52,187 bases of DNA from Aeromicrobium sp. (GTDB lineage Bacteria > Actinomycetota > Actinomycetes > Propionibacteriales > Nocardioidaceae), in NCBI GenBank assembly GCA_008017265.1, contig SSHC01000089.1, positions 1 to 52,187 on the forward strand. The letters run 5' to 3'. Of this stretch, positions 9,742-18,056 are shown in pieces. Under the pieces are notes generated by a model, which worked only from the letters and a program-made list of their open reading frames with translations, did no database searches and was not told the origin of the DNA. Position numbers and translations under genes: made by a program. Positions within the stretch are counted from its first letter, which is position 1, and the number at the start of each line of letters is the position of its first letter.

Positions 9742-10461
9742 ATGAACTGGTTACAAGAACCGATCGTGGGATTCGATACCGAAACCACAGGGACGGACGT
9801 CTGGAACGACCGAATCGTTTCGGCGAGTCTCGTTTCCATCACAGGTGGCGAAGAACGCAAATCTAAACAGTGGATTATCAATCCTGGCGTTGAAATTCCT
9901 GAAGGTGCGATCGCGGTTCACGGCATCACCAACGAGGTGGCCAAATCCACGGGACAAGAACCAGCTGTGGCGCTCGAGGAAATTACCGGTATTTTGGCGA
10001 CAGTGTTGGGCGCAGGTCGTCCGGTGGTGGTGTTCAACGCGAGCTTCGACTTGACTTTGCTTGAAGTCGAAAACCACCGACACAATGTCCCAAGCCTCGC
10101 ATCTCGATTGGGCGGCGACATCGCCCCCATCTTGGATCCGCTCGTGATCGACAAGCACGTGGATCGGTTTCGTAAAGGGAAGCGACTTCTCGGAAAAGTG
10201 GCCGACCACTATGGTGTTGAACTTGCTGATGCGCACGATGCTCACGCCGATGCGTGCGCCGCTGCCGAACTTGTTCCCAAGATTCTGGATCGTTTCCCCG
10301 ACCTTTCGGTCCTTTCCCCACGCGAACTTCACGCGTCGCAAGTGAGTTGGCGAGCCGAACAGCAAACGAGTTTGTGCGAATACTTCGAACGCATCGGCAA
10401 CCACGAAGCAGCCGCAAGCATCTCCAAGGCGTGGCCGCTGGAACGTGTTTCGGCCAGCTGA
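9742..10461 (+). CDS. DnaQ-like DEDDh 3'-5' exonuclease
   Basis: The 239-residue protein has the exonuclease fold of the DNA polymerase III epsilon family. Exo I is FDTETTG at residues 11-17, Exo II is NASFD at about 97-101, and Exo III is HDAHADA near 150-157, giving the DEDDh set of acidic residues plus the catalytic histidine. It is a stand-alone nuclease rather than a polymerase fusion, and actinobacteria usually carry several such paralogues. The C-terminal 60 residues form an extra helical tail. AGAGGA lies eight bases before the ATG. Whether it serves proofreading, RNA processing or repair cannot be told from sequence. Its divergence from the UvrA-like gene hints at DNA repair. Confidence 0.88.
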   Translation: MNWLQEPIVGFDTETTGTDVWNDRIVSASLVSITGGEERKSKQWIINPGVEIPEGAIAVHGITNEVAKSTGQEPAVALEEITGILATVLGAGRPVVVFNASFDLTLLEVENHRHNVPSLASRLGGDIAPILDPLVIDKHVDRFRKGKRLLGKVADHYGVELADAHDAHADACAAAELVPKILDRFPDLSVLSPRELHASQVSWRAEQQTSLCEYFERIGNHEAAASISKAWPLERVSAS

Positions 10462-10481
10462 AGATCTAGCGAGAGAAACAA

Positions 10482-10521
10482 ACGAATACCCCGAGAACCA
10501 TGTGACTCGCGGGGCATTCGT
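10482..10521. terminator. Bidirectional hairpin between exonuclease and DUF2249 genes
   Basis: ACGAAT followed by CCCCG and GAG pairs with CTC, CGGGG and ATTCGT across the convergent junction, with one mismatch and a small bulge. TTTT follows on the plus strand just inside the DUF2249 stop region. Position between two convergent stops supports a shared terminator. Confidence 0.7.
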
Positions 10522-10530
10522 GGTGTTTTC

Positions 10531-11307
10531 TCAGCCTTTGCGCAGGAACTGGATTTTCCAAGCCTCTGGACCGCGTTCAAGGTACTCGGTCGTGAACACG
10601 CCCGGGTGACGTTGTTCGATCTGGGCGAGCAGCGGGATTGGGTCGTGAGGTGCAACTAGCACCATGCCTTTACCGGGTCCGACTGCGTCGAGCGCTCCGA
10701 ACACCGTTGCGTGACGGATGGCGTGTGGAACGATGCGAGCATCGAGCTCGGGCCAGCCTTCGCCATCAGATTCACCACAGCCACATGAGTGTCCGCCGTG
10801 GGAATCTTCCGGTGAAGAGGATGTGACCGTCGCGGTTGCTTGCTGCGTAAGGGCTTGTGCCGCCGTGGCAATTTTCGCCAAGTCGACGCTTGACGCACTA
10901 GCCAAAAGCGGTACCAAATGCGAGAGTTCGTTCTCGAACTGAAGTTCAACGACGGCACGCAGAGCCTGAGCCGCCCCCACCGCGAGGAGCGCTTCATCGG
11001 TGTTGCGCAGAACTGCAACGATATCGCTGATTGCTTCAGCGCCGTTGGCGAGCGCGTCGGCCAGCGCAGTAGCGGTCGGAACCTCGCGGCTCGCGCTTGC
11101 CATCTGTTCGGCTTTCAGGGACGCGTAGGGAAGGAGTTTGCTTTCGGACCAGATGACGAGTTCGTCACGGGCTTGGCCGAGGTTCTCGGTGTTGAGCAGT
11201 GCATCCGCACGGGCGGCGAGCGCCGCCACGACTTCAGCGTTTGTTGATTCGAGGGTTTCAATCGCCTCAGAATCGAGTTCATTCGATGCTATGACTAGCG
11301 AATCCAT
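10531..11307 (-). CDS. DUF2249 protein with ligand-less hemerythrin-like N-terminal domain
   Basis: The C-terminal 75 residues of this 258-residue protein match DUF2249 (VPHAIRHATVFGALDAVGPG, then PHDPIPLL and YLERGPEAW), a domain often found with nitric-oxide and nitrate-respiration genes. The N-terminal 150 residues form four amphipathic helices that align by eye with a hemerythrin HHE domain. The positions expected for iron-ligand histidines read Tyr in LLPY, Asn-Gly in LANGAE and Gln in ELQFENE. Between the domains is a metal-binding-looking HGGHSCGCGE. AGGAGG lies five bases before the ATG. The gene diverges from the nir operon, so a role in nitrite or NO metabolism is inferred from context; the biochemical function of DUF2249 is not known. 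Confidence 0.8.
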   Translation of the reverse strand: MDSLVIASNELDSEAIETLESTNAEVVAALAARADALLNTENLGQARDELVIWSESKLLPYASLKAEQMASASREVPTATALADALANGAEAISDIVAVLRNTDEALLAVGAAQALRAVVELQFENELSHLVPLLASASSVDLAKIATAAQALTQQATATVTSSSPEDSHGGHSCGCGESDGEGWPELDARIVPHAIRHATVFGALDAVGPGKGMVLVAPHDPIPLLAQIEQRHPGVFTTEYLERGPEAWKIQFLRKG

Positions 11308-11387
11308 GGTGTCCTCCTGGACTGTGAGCAGGATCTACTCGTGAGCGACGCAGATACAGTCGCGATTACACCCTTCACTTTATTACA

Positions 11388-12119
11388 GTGGGTTCCGTGA
11401 AAAATAATTCTGGTGCACGCGAAGGATATGGGCCTGAACTCGCAGCTGGCGATTCGCCCCTCAATCGACTCTCGCACGCTCGTAGAGAAGTCCTTGACGT
11501 GCTAATTCGGCAACCAGAACCGTGCACGGCGCACCATATTGCTCGCTCGCTGCACCAACACCACAACACTATTCGCGAGCATCTCGACGGGCTGCGACGT
11601 ATTGGCATGGTTGTCCGCATCAAGGGGCCGGCGGAAGGGCGTGGGCGCCCGCCGTGGTTTTACCAAGCAACCGAGAAGGCGAAAGATCATGCCGGGTCGA
11701 GCGACTACGCGGGTCTTGCTTCTGCGCTCGCCGCGCACATCGCCAGAACTTCTGACGACACGGTCTCGGCCGCGATCGAAGCGGGCCGTCATTGGGGGGC
11801 GTCGCTCGCAACCGGTGACGACAGTACTTTCGTGCCGCCGGTGACGCGCGTGCTCACGCTCCTCGACGATTTGGGTTATGCACCCGAGTTGTGCGAGCAC
11901 GAGGGCAGCGAAAGCGATACGGAATTGCGGCTGCAGCGATGCCCCCTCCTGGCGGCTGCCAACCAGAATCAAGAAGTCGTATGTGGGGTTCATCAAGGAT
12001 TGATCGAAGGGGCCTTGCAGGCGCACGGAACGACCCGAATCGAAGTTGAACTTCTCCCGTTTGCCGAACCGGGTGCCTGCACCTTGCACCTCCGACACAT
12101 TGAAAGCACCCCCGCATGA
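11388..12119 (+). CDS. SufR-like HTH transcriptional regulator with putative Fe-S ligands
   Basis: The 243-residue protein carries an N-terminal winged helix (about residues 27-95, with HHIARSLHQHHNTIREHLDG as recognition region) and a C-terminal sensor domain. Cysteines 169, 185, 199 and 231 appear in the pattern C-x15-CPL-x11-C-x31-C, resembling SufR-type regulators that bind an iron-sulfur cluster. Such clusters are nitrosylated by NO or lost on oxidation. As the first gene of the nitrite-reductase operon, with its stop overlapping the next ATG, it is likely the local sensor and regulator (inference). The start is uncertain: GTG 11388 or GTG 11397, neither with a strong ribosome site, so a leaderless mRNA is possible. 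The 80-bp divergent region should hold its operator. Confidence 0.85.
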   Translation: MGSVKNNSGAREGYGPELAAGDSPLNRLSHARREVLDVLIRQPEPCTAHHIARSLHQHHNTIREHLDGLRRIGMVVRIKGPAEGRGRPPWFYQATEKAKDHAGSSDYAGLASALAAHIARTSDDTVSAAIEAGRHWGASLATGDDSTFVPPVTRVLTLLDDLGYAPELCEHEGSESDTELRLQRCPLLAAANQNQEVVCGVHQGLIEGALQAHGTTRIEVELLPFAEPGACTLHLRHIESTPA

Positions 12120-13279
12120 ACGACCAGCGTCGCGCACTGTGGCGGTTGTTACTGATCCTGCCGGGCGGAATCGCCTTACTAGGGGGCCTCAACGGCGCAC
12201 TTATGTTGCTTAACGTACCGGCACCAGTGGACGAAACTCGACTGCGTGACGGGCACGGCATCATTCTCGTCATCGGTTTCATCGGCACCTTGATCGCAGT
12301 GGAGCGAGCCGTCGCCCTGCGACGTGCATGGGGTTACCTTTCACCTATTTGCCTTGGTGTTGGTGCGTTGTTATTTATGTCGCCTGCCGCGACTCTTCTT
12401 GGCCGTTCGTTGTTCGTCATTGGCTCGCTCACGCTCGTCGCGGTATACGTGCCACTCTGGCGGCGCAGCAAAGACCCAACAGTGCTTGTTCAAATCTTGG
12501 GCGCGGTGTCGCTCTCCAGCGCGGCGATCTTGTGGCTACGCGATGTGCCACCGTCAGTTTTCGTACCGTGGCTGGTTGCGTTTGTCGTGTTGACGATTTC
12601 GGCCGAGCGAATCGAATTGGCACGCGTGGGCGTGTTTGATGTTGCCTTGCGGGAAAAGGCCGATTCGCTCTTGCTGCTGCTGGCGCTCGTCATTTTTGGT
12701 ACAGCCACCGCGAGCGTCCTATGGCCCGAATACGGCACGCCGCTCCTCGGCCTGGCCTTGCTGGTTCTTGTTGCTTGGTTGAGCCAAGCAGATGTGGCCC
12801 GCAAACTCGTGAAGGCGACTGGCGCACAACGTTTCATGGCTAGTTGTTTGCTGAGCGGGTACGTTTGGTTAGCTTTCGCTGCCGTGACCTGGATTGCATT
12901 GGGTCCAGTGTCCACTGGCCCGGGTTACGACGCAGTTGTGCATTCGGTATTTCTCGGATTTGCGATCACCATGATCATGGCGCATGCCCCCGTCATTTTG
13001 CCGGCGGTATTGCGTCGTCCGCTGCCGTATCGGCCGTATATGTACGGACCGCTCATTCTGCTCCACATTGGGCTCTTGTTCCGGATTCTTATTGGTGACG
13101 CGTTCGATTCGACCGCTGTTCACGTCGTTGGTGGTGTCATCAACGTGGCTGCGCTCTTAGCGTTTGTCGTGGGAGCGGTGTGGTCGGTGGTTTCGGCTTC
13201 GCGCGCCGAAGTGGCCGCGAAGTTGGCACCAGAGGCGACAAGAGAAACTTCACCAGAAGTGACGGAGACGGATTCGTGA
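12116..13279 (+). CDS. Twelve-TM NnrS-like membrane protein of the nir operon
   Basis: The 387-residue product has about twelve hydrophobic segments and little else. Conserved-looking features are GHG at the start of TM2 followed by GFIGTLIAVERAVAL, and HSVFLGFAITMIMAHAPVILP in TM10, histidine-containing helices resembling the NnrS family. NnrS proteins are haem- and copper-containing membrane proteins linked to NO stress and denitrification, though their exact activity is unsettled. The ATG overlaps the upstream regulator stop (ATGA) and the stop overlaps the nirK GTG (GTGA), so the three genes are translationally coupled. The C-terminal tail of about 35 residues is polar and cytoplasmic. 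Assignment to NnrS proper is tentative. Confidence 0.75.
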   Translation: MNDQRRALWRLLLILPGGIALLGGLNGALMLLNVPAPVDETRLRDGHGIILVIGFIGTLIAVERAVALRRAWGYLSPICLGVGALLFMSPAATLLGRSLFVIGSLTLVAVYVPLWRRSKDPTVLVQILGAVSLSSAAILWLRDVPPSVFVPWLVAFVVLTISAERIELARVGVFDVALREKADSLLLLLALVIFGTATASVLWPEYGTPLLGLALLVLVAWLSQADVARKLVKATGAQRFMASCLLSGYVWLAFAAVTWIALGPVSTGPGYDAVVHSVFLGFAITMIMAHAPVILPAVLRRPLPYRPYMYGPLILLHIGLLFRILIGDAFDSTAVHVVGGVINVAALLAFVVGAVWSVVSASRAEVAAKLAPEATRETSPEVTETDS

Positions 13280-15969
13280 TTCAGATTGGCCGTCCAGACG
13301 GCAAACCCAACGGCACGACTCCCGATCTGCGTAGTCGCAACGTGTGGCACATGCGCGCGAATGCGCCCATCGCGGTGTGGCTGGTTGCCGTCGTTGTCAC
13401 CACCATGATCCATCCGTTCGTTGACCATGCCAGTTGGCTCATGGTGCACACGCTGATGTTGGGTGTCGTCACGAATGCAATCGTCGTGTGGAGTTCGCAT
13501 TTTGCCGAGACCCTCGGTCGCGCCAACCCGACTCTTGCCGAACGAAGGTGGCATCTCGTTCGCCTAGCGCTGCTCAACATTTCTGTCATTGCGGTCTTGG
13601 TTGGTCGCATGGTTGAAGTTTGGCTTGTTTTGCTCATCGGAGCCGTGGCAATCGGACTCGTTGTGACCTGGCACGGGATCGTTATTGCTTTGCGACTTCG
13701 ATCGAAACTCGCTAATCGGTTTGCGGCCTCCTTGACCTATTACGTGGTTGCCGCCGGCTTGCTCCCCATCGGTGCAGGCTTAGGCGCCTGGCTCGCGTAT
13801 GAACCCAAAACCGCAATGGCAGCGAACGCGACGCTTGCGCACGCCACTATTAACGTTCTCGGCTGGATCGGATTGACGGTGGCGGGGACACTCGTCACTT
13901 TGTGGCCCACCATTTTGCGCACCAAGATGGCAGACGGTGCGGTCACAGCATCGAAGCGCGCGCTTCCGGTTCTGGTGATAGGTGTGGTCGTAATCGCGAT
14001 GGCTGCGTTAATCGGCGAGCGCTACCTCGGTGCTGCCGGAGTGGCGATCTACACCGCCGGTTGGGTGGTTGCGATGCTGCCGTGGCTGCTTGAAGCAAGG
14101 CAGCGCCCTCCACACAGTTATGCAGCCTTGTCACTTGCCTTCGCTGTTGCTTGGCTACTGATTTCTCTCGTGTGGTGGTTTACCGTATGGGTTTCTTTCA
14201 AACCGATCGCAGCCATCGAGGCACAGTTCAGCAGTATCGTCCCCGCTTTGGCGGCCGGATTTGCGGCGCAAATTGTGCTCGGCGCACTTAGCCATCTCAT
14301 ACCTGTCGTGTTGGGCGGAGGACCGGCTTCGGCGCGTGCTGCCAATGACGTCATGGACCGGGCCGCAGGGTTACGGCTCACCGTCATTAACGTCGGTCTG
14401 GTCATCTGCTTGTTGCCAGTACCGAGCATCGTTCGAGTACTCGTGTCGACGCTTGTACTGGTGGCGTTCATGGCGTTCTTGCCACTAGCGTTCGGTGCGA
14501 TGCGTGCCTCTCGTGCCGCGCGAGGAACACTGCCACCTGTCGATCGCAAAGCGAGCCAAGAACGAATCGCCACTGCGCAAGAGCCAGCGCGGCATCGAGT
14601 ATGGATCGTTGCTGGGGCAGCGGTATTGGCGTTGAGTGTTGCCATTGGCATCGCCGCCGATCCCTCAGCACTCCCCGGAAAAGTCTCGGCAATAGATGGT
14701 GGTGTCCAAGCCACAGGCGAAACGACGAAGGTCACGATCGAAGCTCGCGATATGCGGTTCTTCCCGAACTCGGTAGACGTTCCAGCCGGTAACCGGCTTG
14801 TGATCACGCTCAAGAACACTGACAAAGCCGATGCCCACGATTTGGCATTTGAAACGGGGCAACGAACTGCGCGCCTCGCACCGGGGGAGAGCGAGACTCT
14901 CGATCTTGGTGTGGTCGGTACGAGCCTTGATGGCTGGTGCACGGTTGTTGGCCACCGTCAAATGGGTATGACCTTTGATGTCAACGTCACCGGTGGTTCG
15001 GATGAAAGCAACTCGTCTGGTTCGGGCGACGACGCTATGAGCGGACACGACGGCCACAGCATGGGCGGTACCACCGGCACTGGTGCCGCGGCCGATCTTG
15101 ACTTCATGGCGCCTGCTCCGAAGGGATTTGTCGCCGCCGATCCGCGCCCGCCGACGCCAAGCACCGCGACCACTCACCGAGAGACGATCACCGTGTCAAA
15201 CATGGTGGCCGACGTAGCGCCGGGCGTGCGCCAGAAACTGTGGACTTTCAACAAATCAGCACCCGGTCCTACTCTGCGCGGCAAGGTGGGAGACAGGTTC
15301 ATTGTGACTCTTGTTAACGACACCGACATGGCGCATTCGATCGATTTCCACGCTAGTCGCGTCGCGCCCGACCGGCTCATGAAGTCCATCGGTCCTGGTG
15401 AAAAACTCGTGTATGAATTCACGGCAGACCACAGCGGAATTTGGATGTATCACTGTGGCACGATGCCGATGGGTGTTCACATTGCGAACGGACTTTTCGG
15501 AGCCGTCATTATCGATCCGCCGAATCTGCCCAAAGTTGATCGCGAATATTTGATGATCCAATCCGAGTTGTATTTGGGTCAGCAGGGCGGAACACTCGAC
15601 GCGAACAAACTCAATGCCGAAACTCCCGACGCGGTTGTCTTCAACGGATACGTCAACCAGTACAAATATGACCCAGTTCCAGCAAAAGTGGGTGAACGCG
15701 TACGTTTTTGGGTATTGAACGCGGGCCCGAACCGTTCATCCTCGTTCCACGTGATCGGCACCCAGTTCGACACGGTTTGGTTCGAAGGCGACTACATGTT
15801 GAAGCCAAATAACGCCTCAAAGGGCGGCAGCCAGTCGCTCGGAATGGAAGCGGCTCAAGGCGGATTTGTGGAAATGACCTTCCCTGAACCGGGGAAGTAC
15901 CCGTTTGTTTCGCACCGGATGATTGACGCAGAACGCGGCGCGACAGGGATCGTCGAAGTCACACGGTGA
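13276..15969 (+). CDS. nirK: Membrane-domain/cupredoxin/copper nitrite reductase fusion (AniA-type NirK)
   Basis: The 897-residue protein joins three modules. Residues 1-430 form about twelve TM helices with several membrane histidines (46, 58, 75), followed by an anchor helix near 441-463. Residues 480-575 form a cupredoxin with type-1 ligands His521, Cys555, His560 and Met563 or Met565. After a Ser/Gly/His/Met-rich linker, residues 640-897 form a two-domain NirK: His687, Cys727 and His735 for type-1 copper; His692, His726 and His880 for type-2 copper; Asp690 and His825 as active-site residues. NirK reduces nitrite to NO. The usual axial Met of the type-1 site is Leu740. GTG 13276 overlaps the previous stop and follows GGAG. 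An earlier ATG at 13180 lies inside the preceding gene and is rejected. Confidence 0.88.
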   Translation: MIQIGRPDGKPNGTTPDLRSRNVWHMRANAPIAVWLVAVVVTTMIHPFVDHASWLMVHTLMLGVVTNAIVVWSSHFAETLGRANPTLAERRWHLVRLALLNISVIAVLVGRMVEVWLVLLIGAVAIGLVVTWHGIVIALRLRSKLANRFAASLTYYVVAAGLLPIGAGLGAWLAYEPKTAMAANATLAHATINVLGWIGLTVAGTLVTLWPTILRTKMADGAVTASKRALPVLVIGVVVIAMAALIGERYLGAAGVAIYTAGWVVAMLPWLLEARQRPPHSYAALSLAFAVAWLLISLVWWFTVWVSFKPIAAIEAQFSSIVPALAAGFAAQIVLGALSHLIPVVLGGGPASARAANDVMDRAAGLRLTVINVGLVICLLPVPSIVRVLVSTLVLVAFMAFLPLAFGAMRASRAARGTLPPVDRKASQERIATAQEPARHRVWIVAGAAVLALSVAIGIAADPSALPGKVSAIDGGVQATGETTKVTIEARDMRFFPNSVDVPAGNRLVITLKNTDKADAHDLAFETGQRTARLAPGESETLDLGVVGTSLDGWCTVVGHRQMGMTFDVNVTGGSDESNSSGSGDDAMSGHDGHSMGGTTGTGAAADLDFMAPAPKGFVAADPRPPTPSTATTHRETITVSNMVADVAPGVRQKLWTFNKSAPGPTLRGKVGDRFIVTLVNDTDMAHSIDFHASRVAPDRLMKSIGPGEKLVYEFTADHSGIWMYHCGTMPMGVHIANGLFGAVIIDPPNLPKVDREYLMIQSELYLGQQGGTLDANKLNAETPDAVVFNGYVNQYKYDPVPAKVGERVRFWVLNAGPNRSSSFHVIGTQFDTVWFEGDYMLKPNNASKGGSQSLGMEAAQGGFVEMTFPEPGKYPFVSHRMIDAERGATGIVEVTR

Positions 15970-15976
15970 ACGTGTG
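15960..15976. terminator. Short inverted repeat at nirK/nuclease convergent junction
   Basis: CACACG and CGTGTG form a six-bp stem with a five-base loop across the nirK stop codon, nine bases before the convergent nuclease stop. There is no T-tract, so termination is only suggested by position. Confidence 0.35.
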
Positions 15977-15978
15977 GG

Positions 15979-16557
15979 TCAGCGGCCCGCCCACAGTCCT
16001 CGTGACGCAGCTCGAGCCGATTGTTCGGCTGCGCGGTATTCCGCTGCCAGCGCCATGGCGGATGCCTTGCGGAACACTTCCGCCCAGCCGGCAGCGATCT
16101 GTGCCCGGCCGACGTCGACACCGTGAGAGTTGACGATATAGGCCAAGGCACGATCGTATTCGTCATACATGTCTTGGCTCGGGTCGGCAATGATGGTGAC
16201 CTTCTCGCCTGGGGTCAGCAAGGTCTGTAAATGCTGGAGAGATTCGTTACCTCCAGCCTCCTTGCGAGTGTGGATCTCAGGGGCGTCGAGTCCCAGGATC
16301 CGAACTCGCTGCGACTCACCGTTCATGCGCACCCGCACGGTATCGCCATCACTGACTGCCAACACGATGGCGTCGAAACGCTCAAACTCCCGAAGTGCAT
16401 CAAGGTTGTCTGGCTGAACATCCTCGGCCGATGCGCGTGCACGCCTGCGCAATGGCAACGATGCGCGAAGATATGCCGCTTTCGCTCCAGCTACGCCACG
16501 TTTCAGTACGGATGCAGAGCGGCCCGTGTCCCCTGACGCAGGTTCGGTTGTATTCAC
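15979..16557 (-). CDS. Staphylococcal-nuclease-like (TNase) domain protein
   Basis: The 192-residue protein has a 55-residue basic N-terminal extension followed by a thermonuclease OB fold. Signature elements are SDGDTVRVRM at about 69-78, RVRILGLDAPEIH at 84-96, and EYDRALAYI near 133-141, which supply the Asp, Arg and Glu positions of the SNase active site. No cleavable signal peptide or lipobox is evident, so it may be cytoplasmic or peripherally located. The ATG overlaps the folP2 stop by four bases, making it the last gene of the aroA-led train. Substrate and role are unknown. Confidence 0.85.
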   Translation of the reverse strand: MNTTEPASGDTGRSASVLKRGVAGAKAAYLRASLPLRRRARASAEDVQPDNLDALREFERFDAIVLAVSDGDTVRVRMNGESQRVRILGLDAPEIHTRKEAGGNESLQHLQTLLTPGEKVTIIADPSQDMYDEYDRALAYIVNSHGVDVGRAQIAAGWAEVFRKASAMALAAEYRAAEQSARAASRGLWAGR

Positions 16558-17495
16558 CGCATACCTTTCTGGCGTTTTTCTTCATTGATTTCGGCGAGCT
16601 CTGACTCACTCAAACCACGAAGCGGCGCAGCCGGTGGTCGGTCACCGAGAATGCTTGCAGTCATTTCGACCACTCGGCGCGTAGCAAGAACGTCATGGGT
16701 GCGGAACATGGCTGCGCCGGCAAACGCGGCGATTGCTGTTGAAGCGAGTGTCCCTTCCAGTCGTTCGTCGACCGGCAAATCAAGAGTTTCGCCAACGAAA
16801 TCTTTACGCGATAACGCCATCAGCACCGGCCATCCGGTTGCCACGAGTTCAGGCGTGCGACGCAAGATCTCCAAACCCTGGGCCGTCGTTTTTCCGAAGT
16901 CGTGCGTGGGGTCGATCACGATCCCACGCCGAGGAACCCCAATTTCGACCAGCATTTGTGCCTTGGTGGTTGTGGTTTCGATGATGTCGTCCACCACGTC
17001 TGCGTACCGGACGCCATCAGGTGTGGGGTTTGTTCGAGGTTTGGCTCCACCTGTATGCGAACAGACGAATCCGCACGAATACACGGCCGCGACGTGCGCG
17101 AGTTCGGGATCGGCCCCCGCCCACGTGTCGTTGAGGATGTCGGCGCCTGCTTTGAGGGCTGCTTCACCCACTCCGGCGCGCCACGTGTCGACGCTGAGGG
17201 CGAGATTTGGAAAACGACTCCGGACGACCTCAATAAAGGGAACCACACGTTCAATTTCTTCAGATTCGCTGACCTCGGGGCCGACTCCGGCTTTGACTCC
17301 ACCGATATCGATGACATCGGCGCCTTCACCCACCATGCGGTTGACCGACTCCAACGCTGCGGATGGATCCCAGGTTGCGCCTTTGTCGTAGAACGAGTCG
17401 GGAGTCCGGTTCAGGATCCCCATAATGATCGGACGGTCGCGGACGATCGGCTTGTTGCGAAAGAGGAACGTAGGCACGAGCCAACATTGGCACAC
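16554..17495 (-). CDS. folP2: FolP2-type dihydropteroate synthase paralogue
   Basis: Dihydropteroate synthase condenses p-aminobenzoate with a pterin diphosphate in folate synthesis. This 313-residue TIM-barrel protein has MGILNRTPDSFYDKGATW near residue 25, GADVIDIGG near 58, LSVDTWR near 99 and the phosphate-binding LSRKDF near 230. The opening motif has the FolP2 wording (NRTPDSFYDKG) rather than the NVTPDSFSDGG of true DHPS. Mycobacterial FolP2 is reported to lack DHPS activity, so the real reaction here is uncertain. No other folate genes are adjacent. The start could be GTG 17495 (weak AGGG site) or GTG 17477. Confidence 0.82.
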   Translation of the reverse strand: MCQCWLVPTFLFRNKPIVRDRPIIMGILNRTPDSFYDKGATWDPSAALESVNRMVGEGADVIDIGGVKAGVGPEVSESEEIERVVPFIEVVRSRFPNLALSVDTWRAGVGEAALKAGADILNDTWAGADPELAHVAAVYSCGFVCSHTGGAKPRTNPTPDGVRYADVVDDIIETTTTKAQMLVEIGVPRRGIVIDPTHDFGKTTAQGLEILRRTPELVATGWPVLMALSRKDFVGETLDLPVDERLEGTLASTAIAAFAGAAMFRTHDVLATRRVVEMTASILGDRPPAAPLRGLSESELAEINEEKRQKGMR

Positions 17496-17556
17496 GGCCC
17501 TAGTCTCGACAAGGTTGCGTTGCCACAGGTCGGGCTGGCGGGGCGTTACCGCCCGG

Positions 17557-17988
17557 TCAACCGGTGACGTAGTTGGTCAACTGGTCGCGTTCAAATTCGA
17601 GTTGGTCCATACGGAATTTCACCGCATCGCCAATGCTCACGAGCCCGACGAGTTTGCCTTCCTCGACCACCGGGATGTGCCGAACTCGACGTTCGGTCAT
17701 CGTCTCCATGAGCAAGCCAAGCGAATCGTCAGGGGCGCAAACGAACACATCGGCCGACATGATTTGGCGAACTTGGGCCTGTAGGGGATTGGGCACACCT
17801 TGCAGTTTGCGGACGAGGTCGCGTTCTGACGCGATCCCAACGATGCTCTTGTCGTCGCTATTGAGCACAACAATGGCACCGACGTTGAGTTCGTTGAGAT
17901 TGTCGAGGAGCGTCGCGATCGTGGCATCAGGAGAGATCGTATAAACCTCGTTGCTTCCTTTGGCGCGGAGAATGTCTCGGACGGTCAT
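17557..17988 (-). CDS. Tandem CBS-domain protein
   Basis: The 143-residue product consists almost entirely of two CBS domains: one at about residues 8-65 (ending VGIASERDLVRKL) and one at 75-130 (ending LVGLVSIGDAVKF). CBS pairs bind adenine nucleotides and act as energy sensors, or as regulatory modules of other proteins. No enzymatic domain is attached, so it probably signals by protein contact. AAGGAG lies six bases before the ATG. It sits between hisN and folP2 in the same leftward train with gaps of about 65 bases, which may be incidental. Confidence 0.92.
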   Translation of the reverse strand: MTVRDILRAKGSNEVYTISPDATIATLLDNLNELNVGAIVVLNSDDKSIVGIASERDLVRKLQGVPNPLQAQVRQIMSADVFVCAPDDSLGLLMETMTERRVRHIPVVEEGKLVGLVSIGDAVKFRMDQLEFERDQLTNYVTG

Positions 17989-18056
17989 GGCTGTCTCCTT
18001 TTTCGCTTGTAGGGTCAGCCTAACCCGATTCAGGCCTTTGTGTGACCTAGATCATC

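Noticed and set aside
13180..13275. Longer N-terminus for NirK
   Set aside because: It would lie inside the preceding membrane-protein gene, whereas GTG 13276 has a ribosome site and a GTGA overlap.
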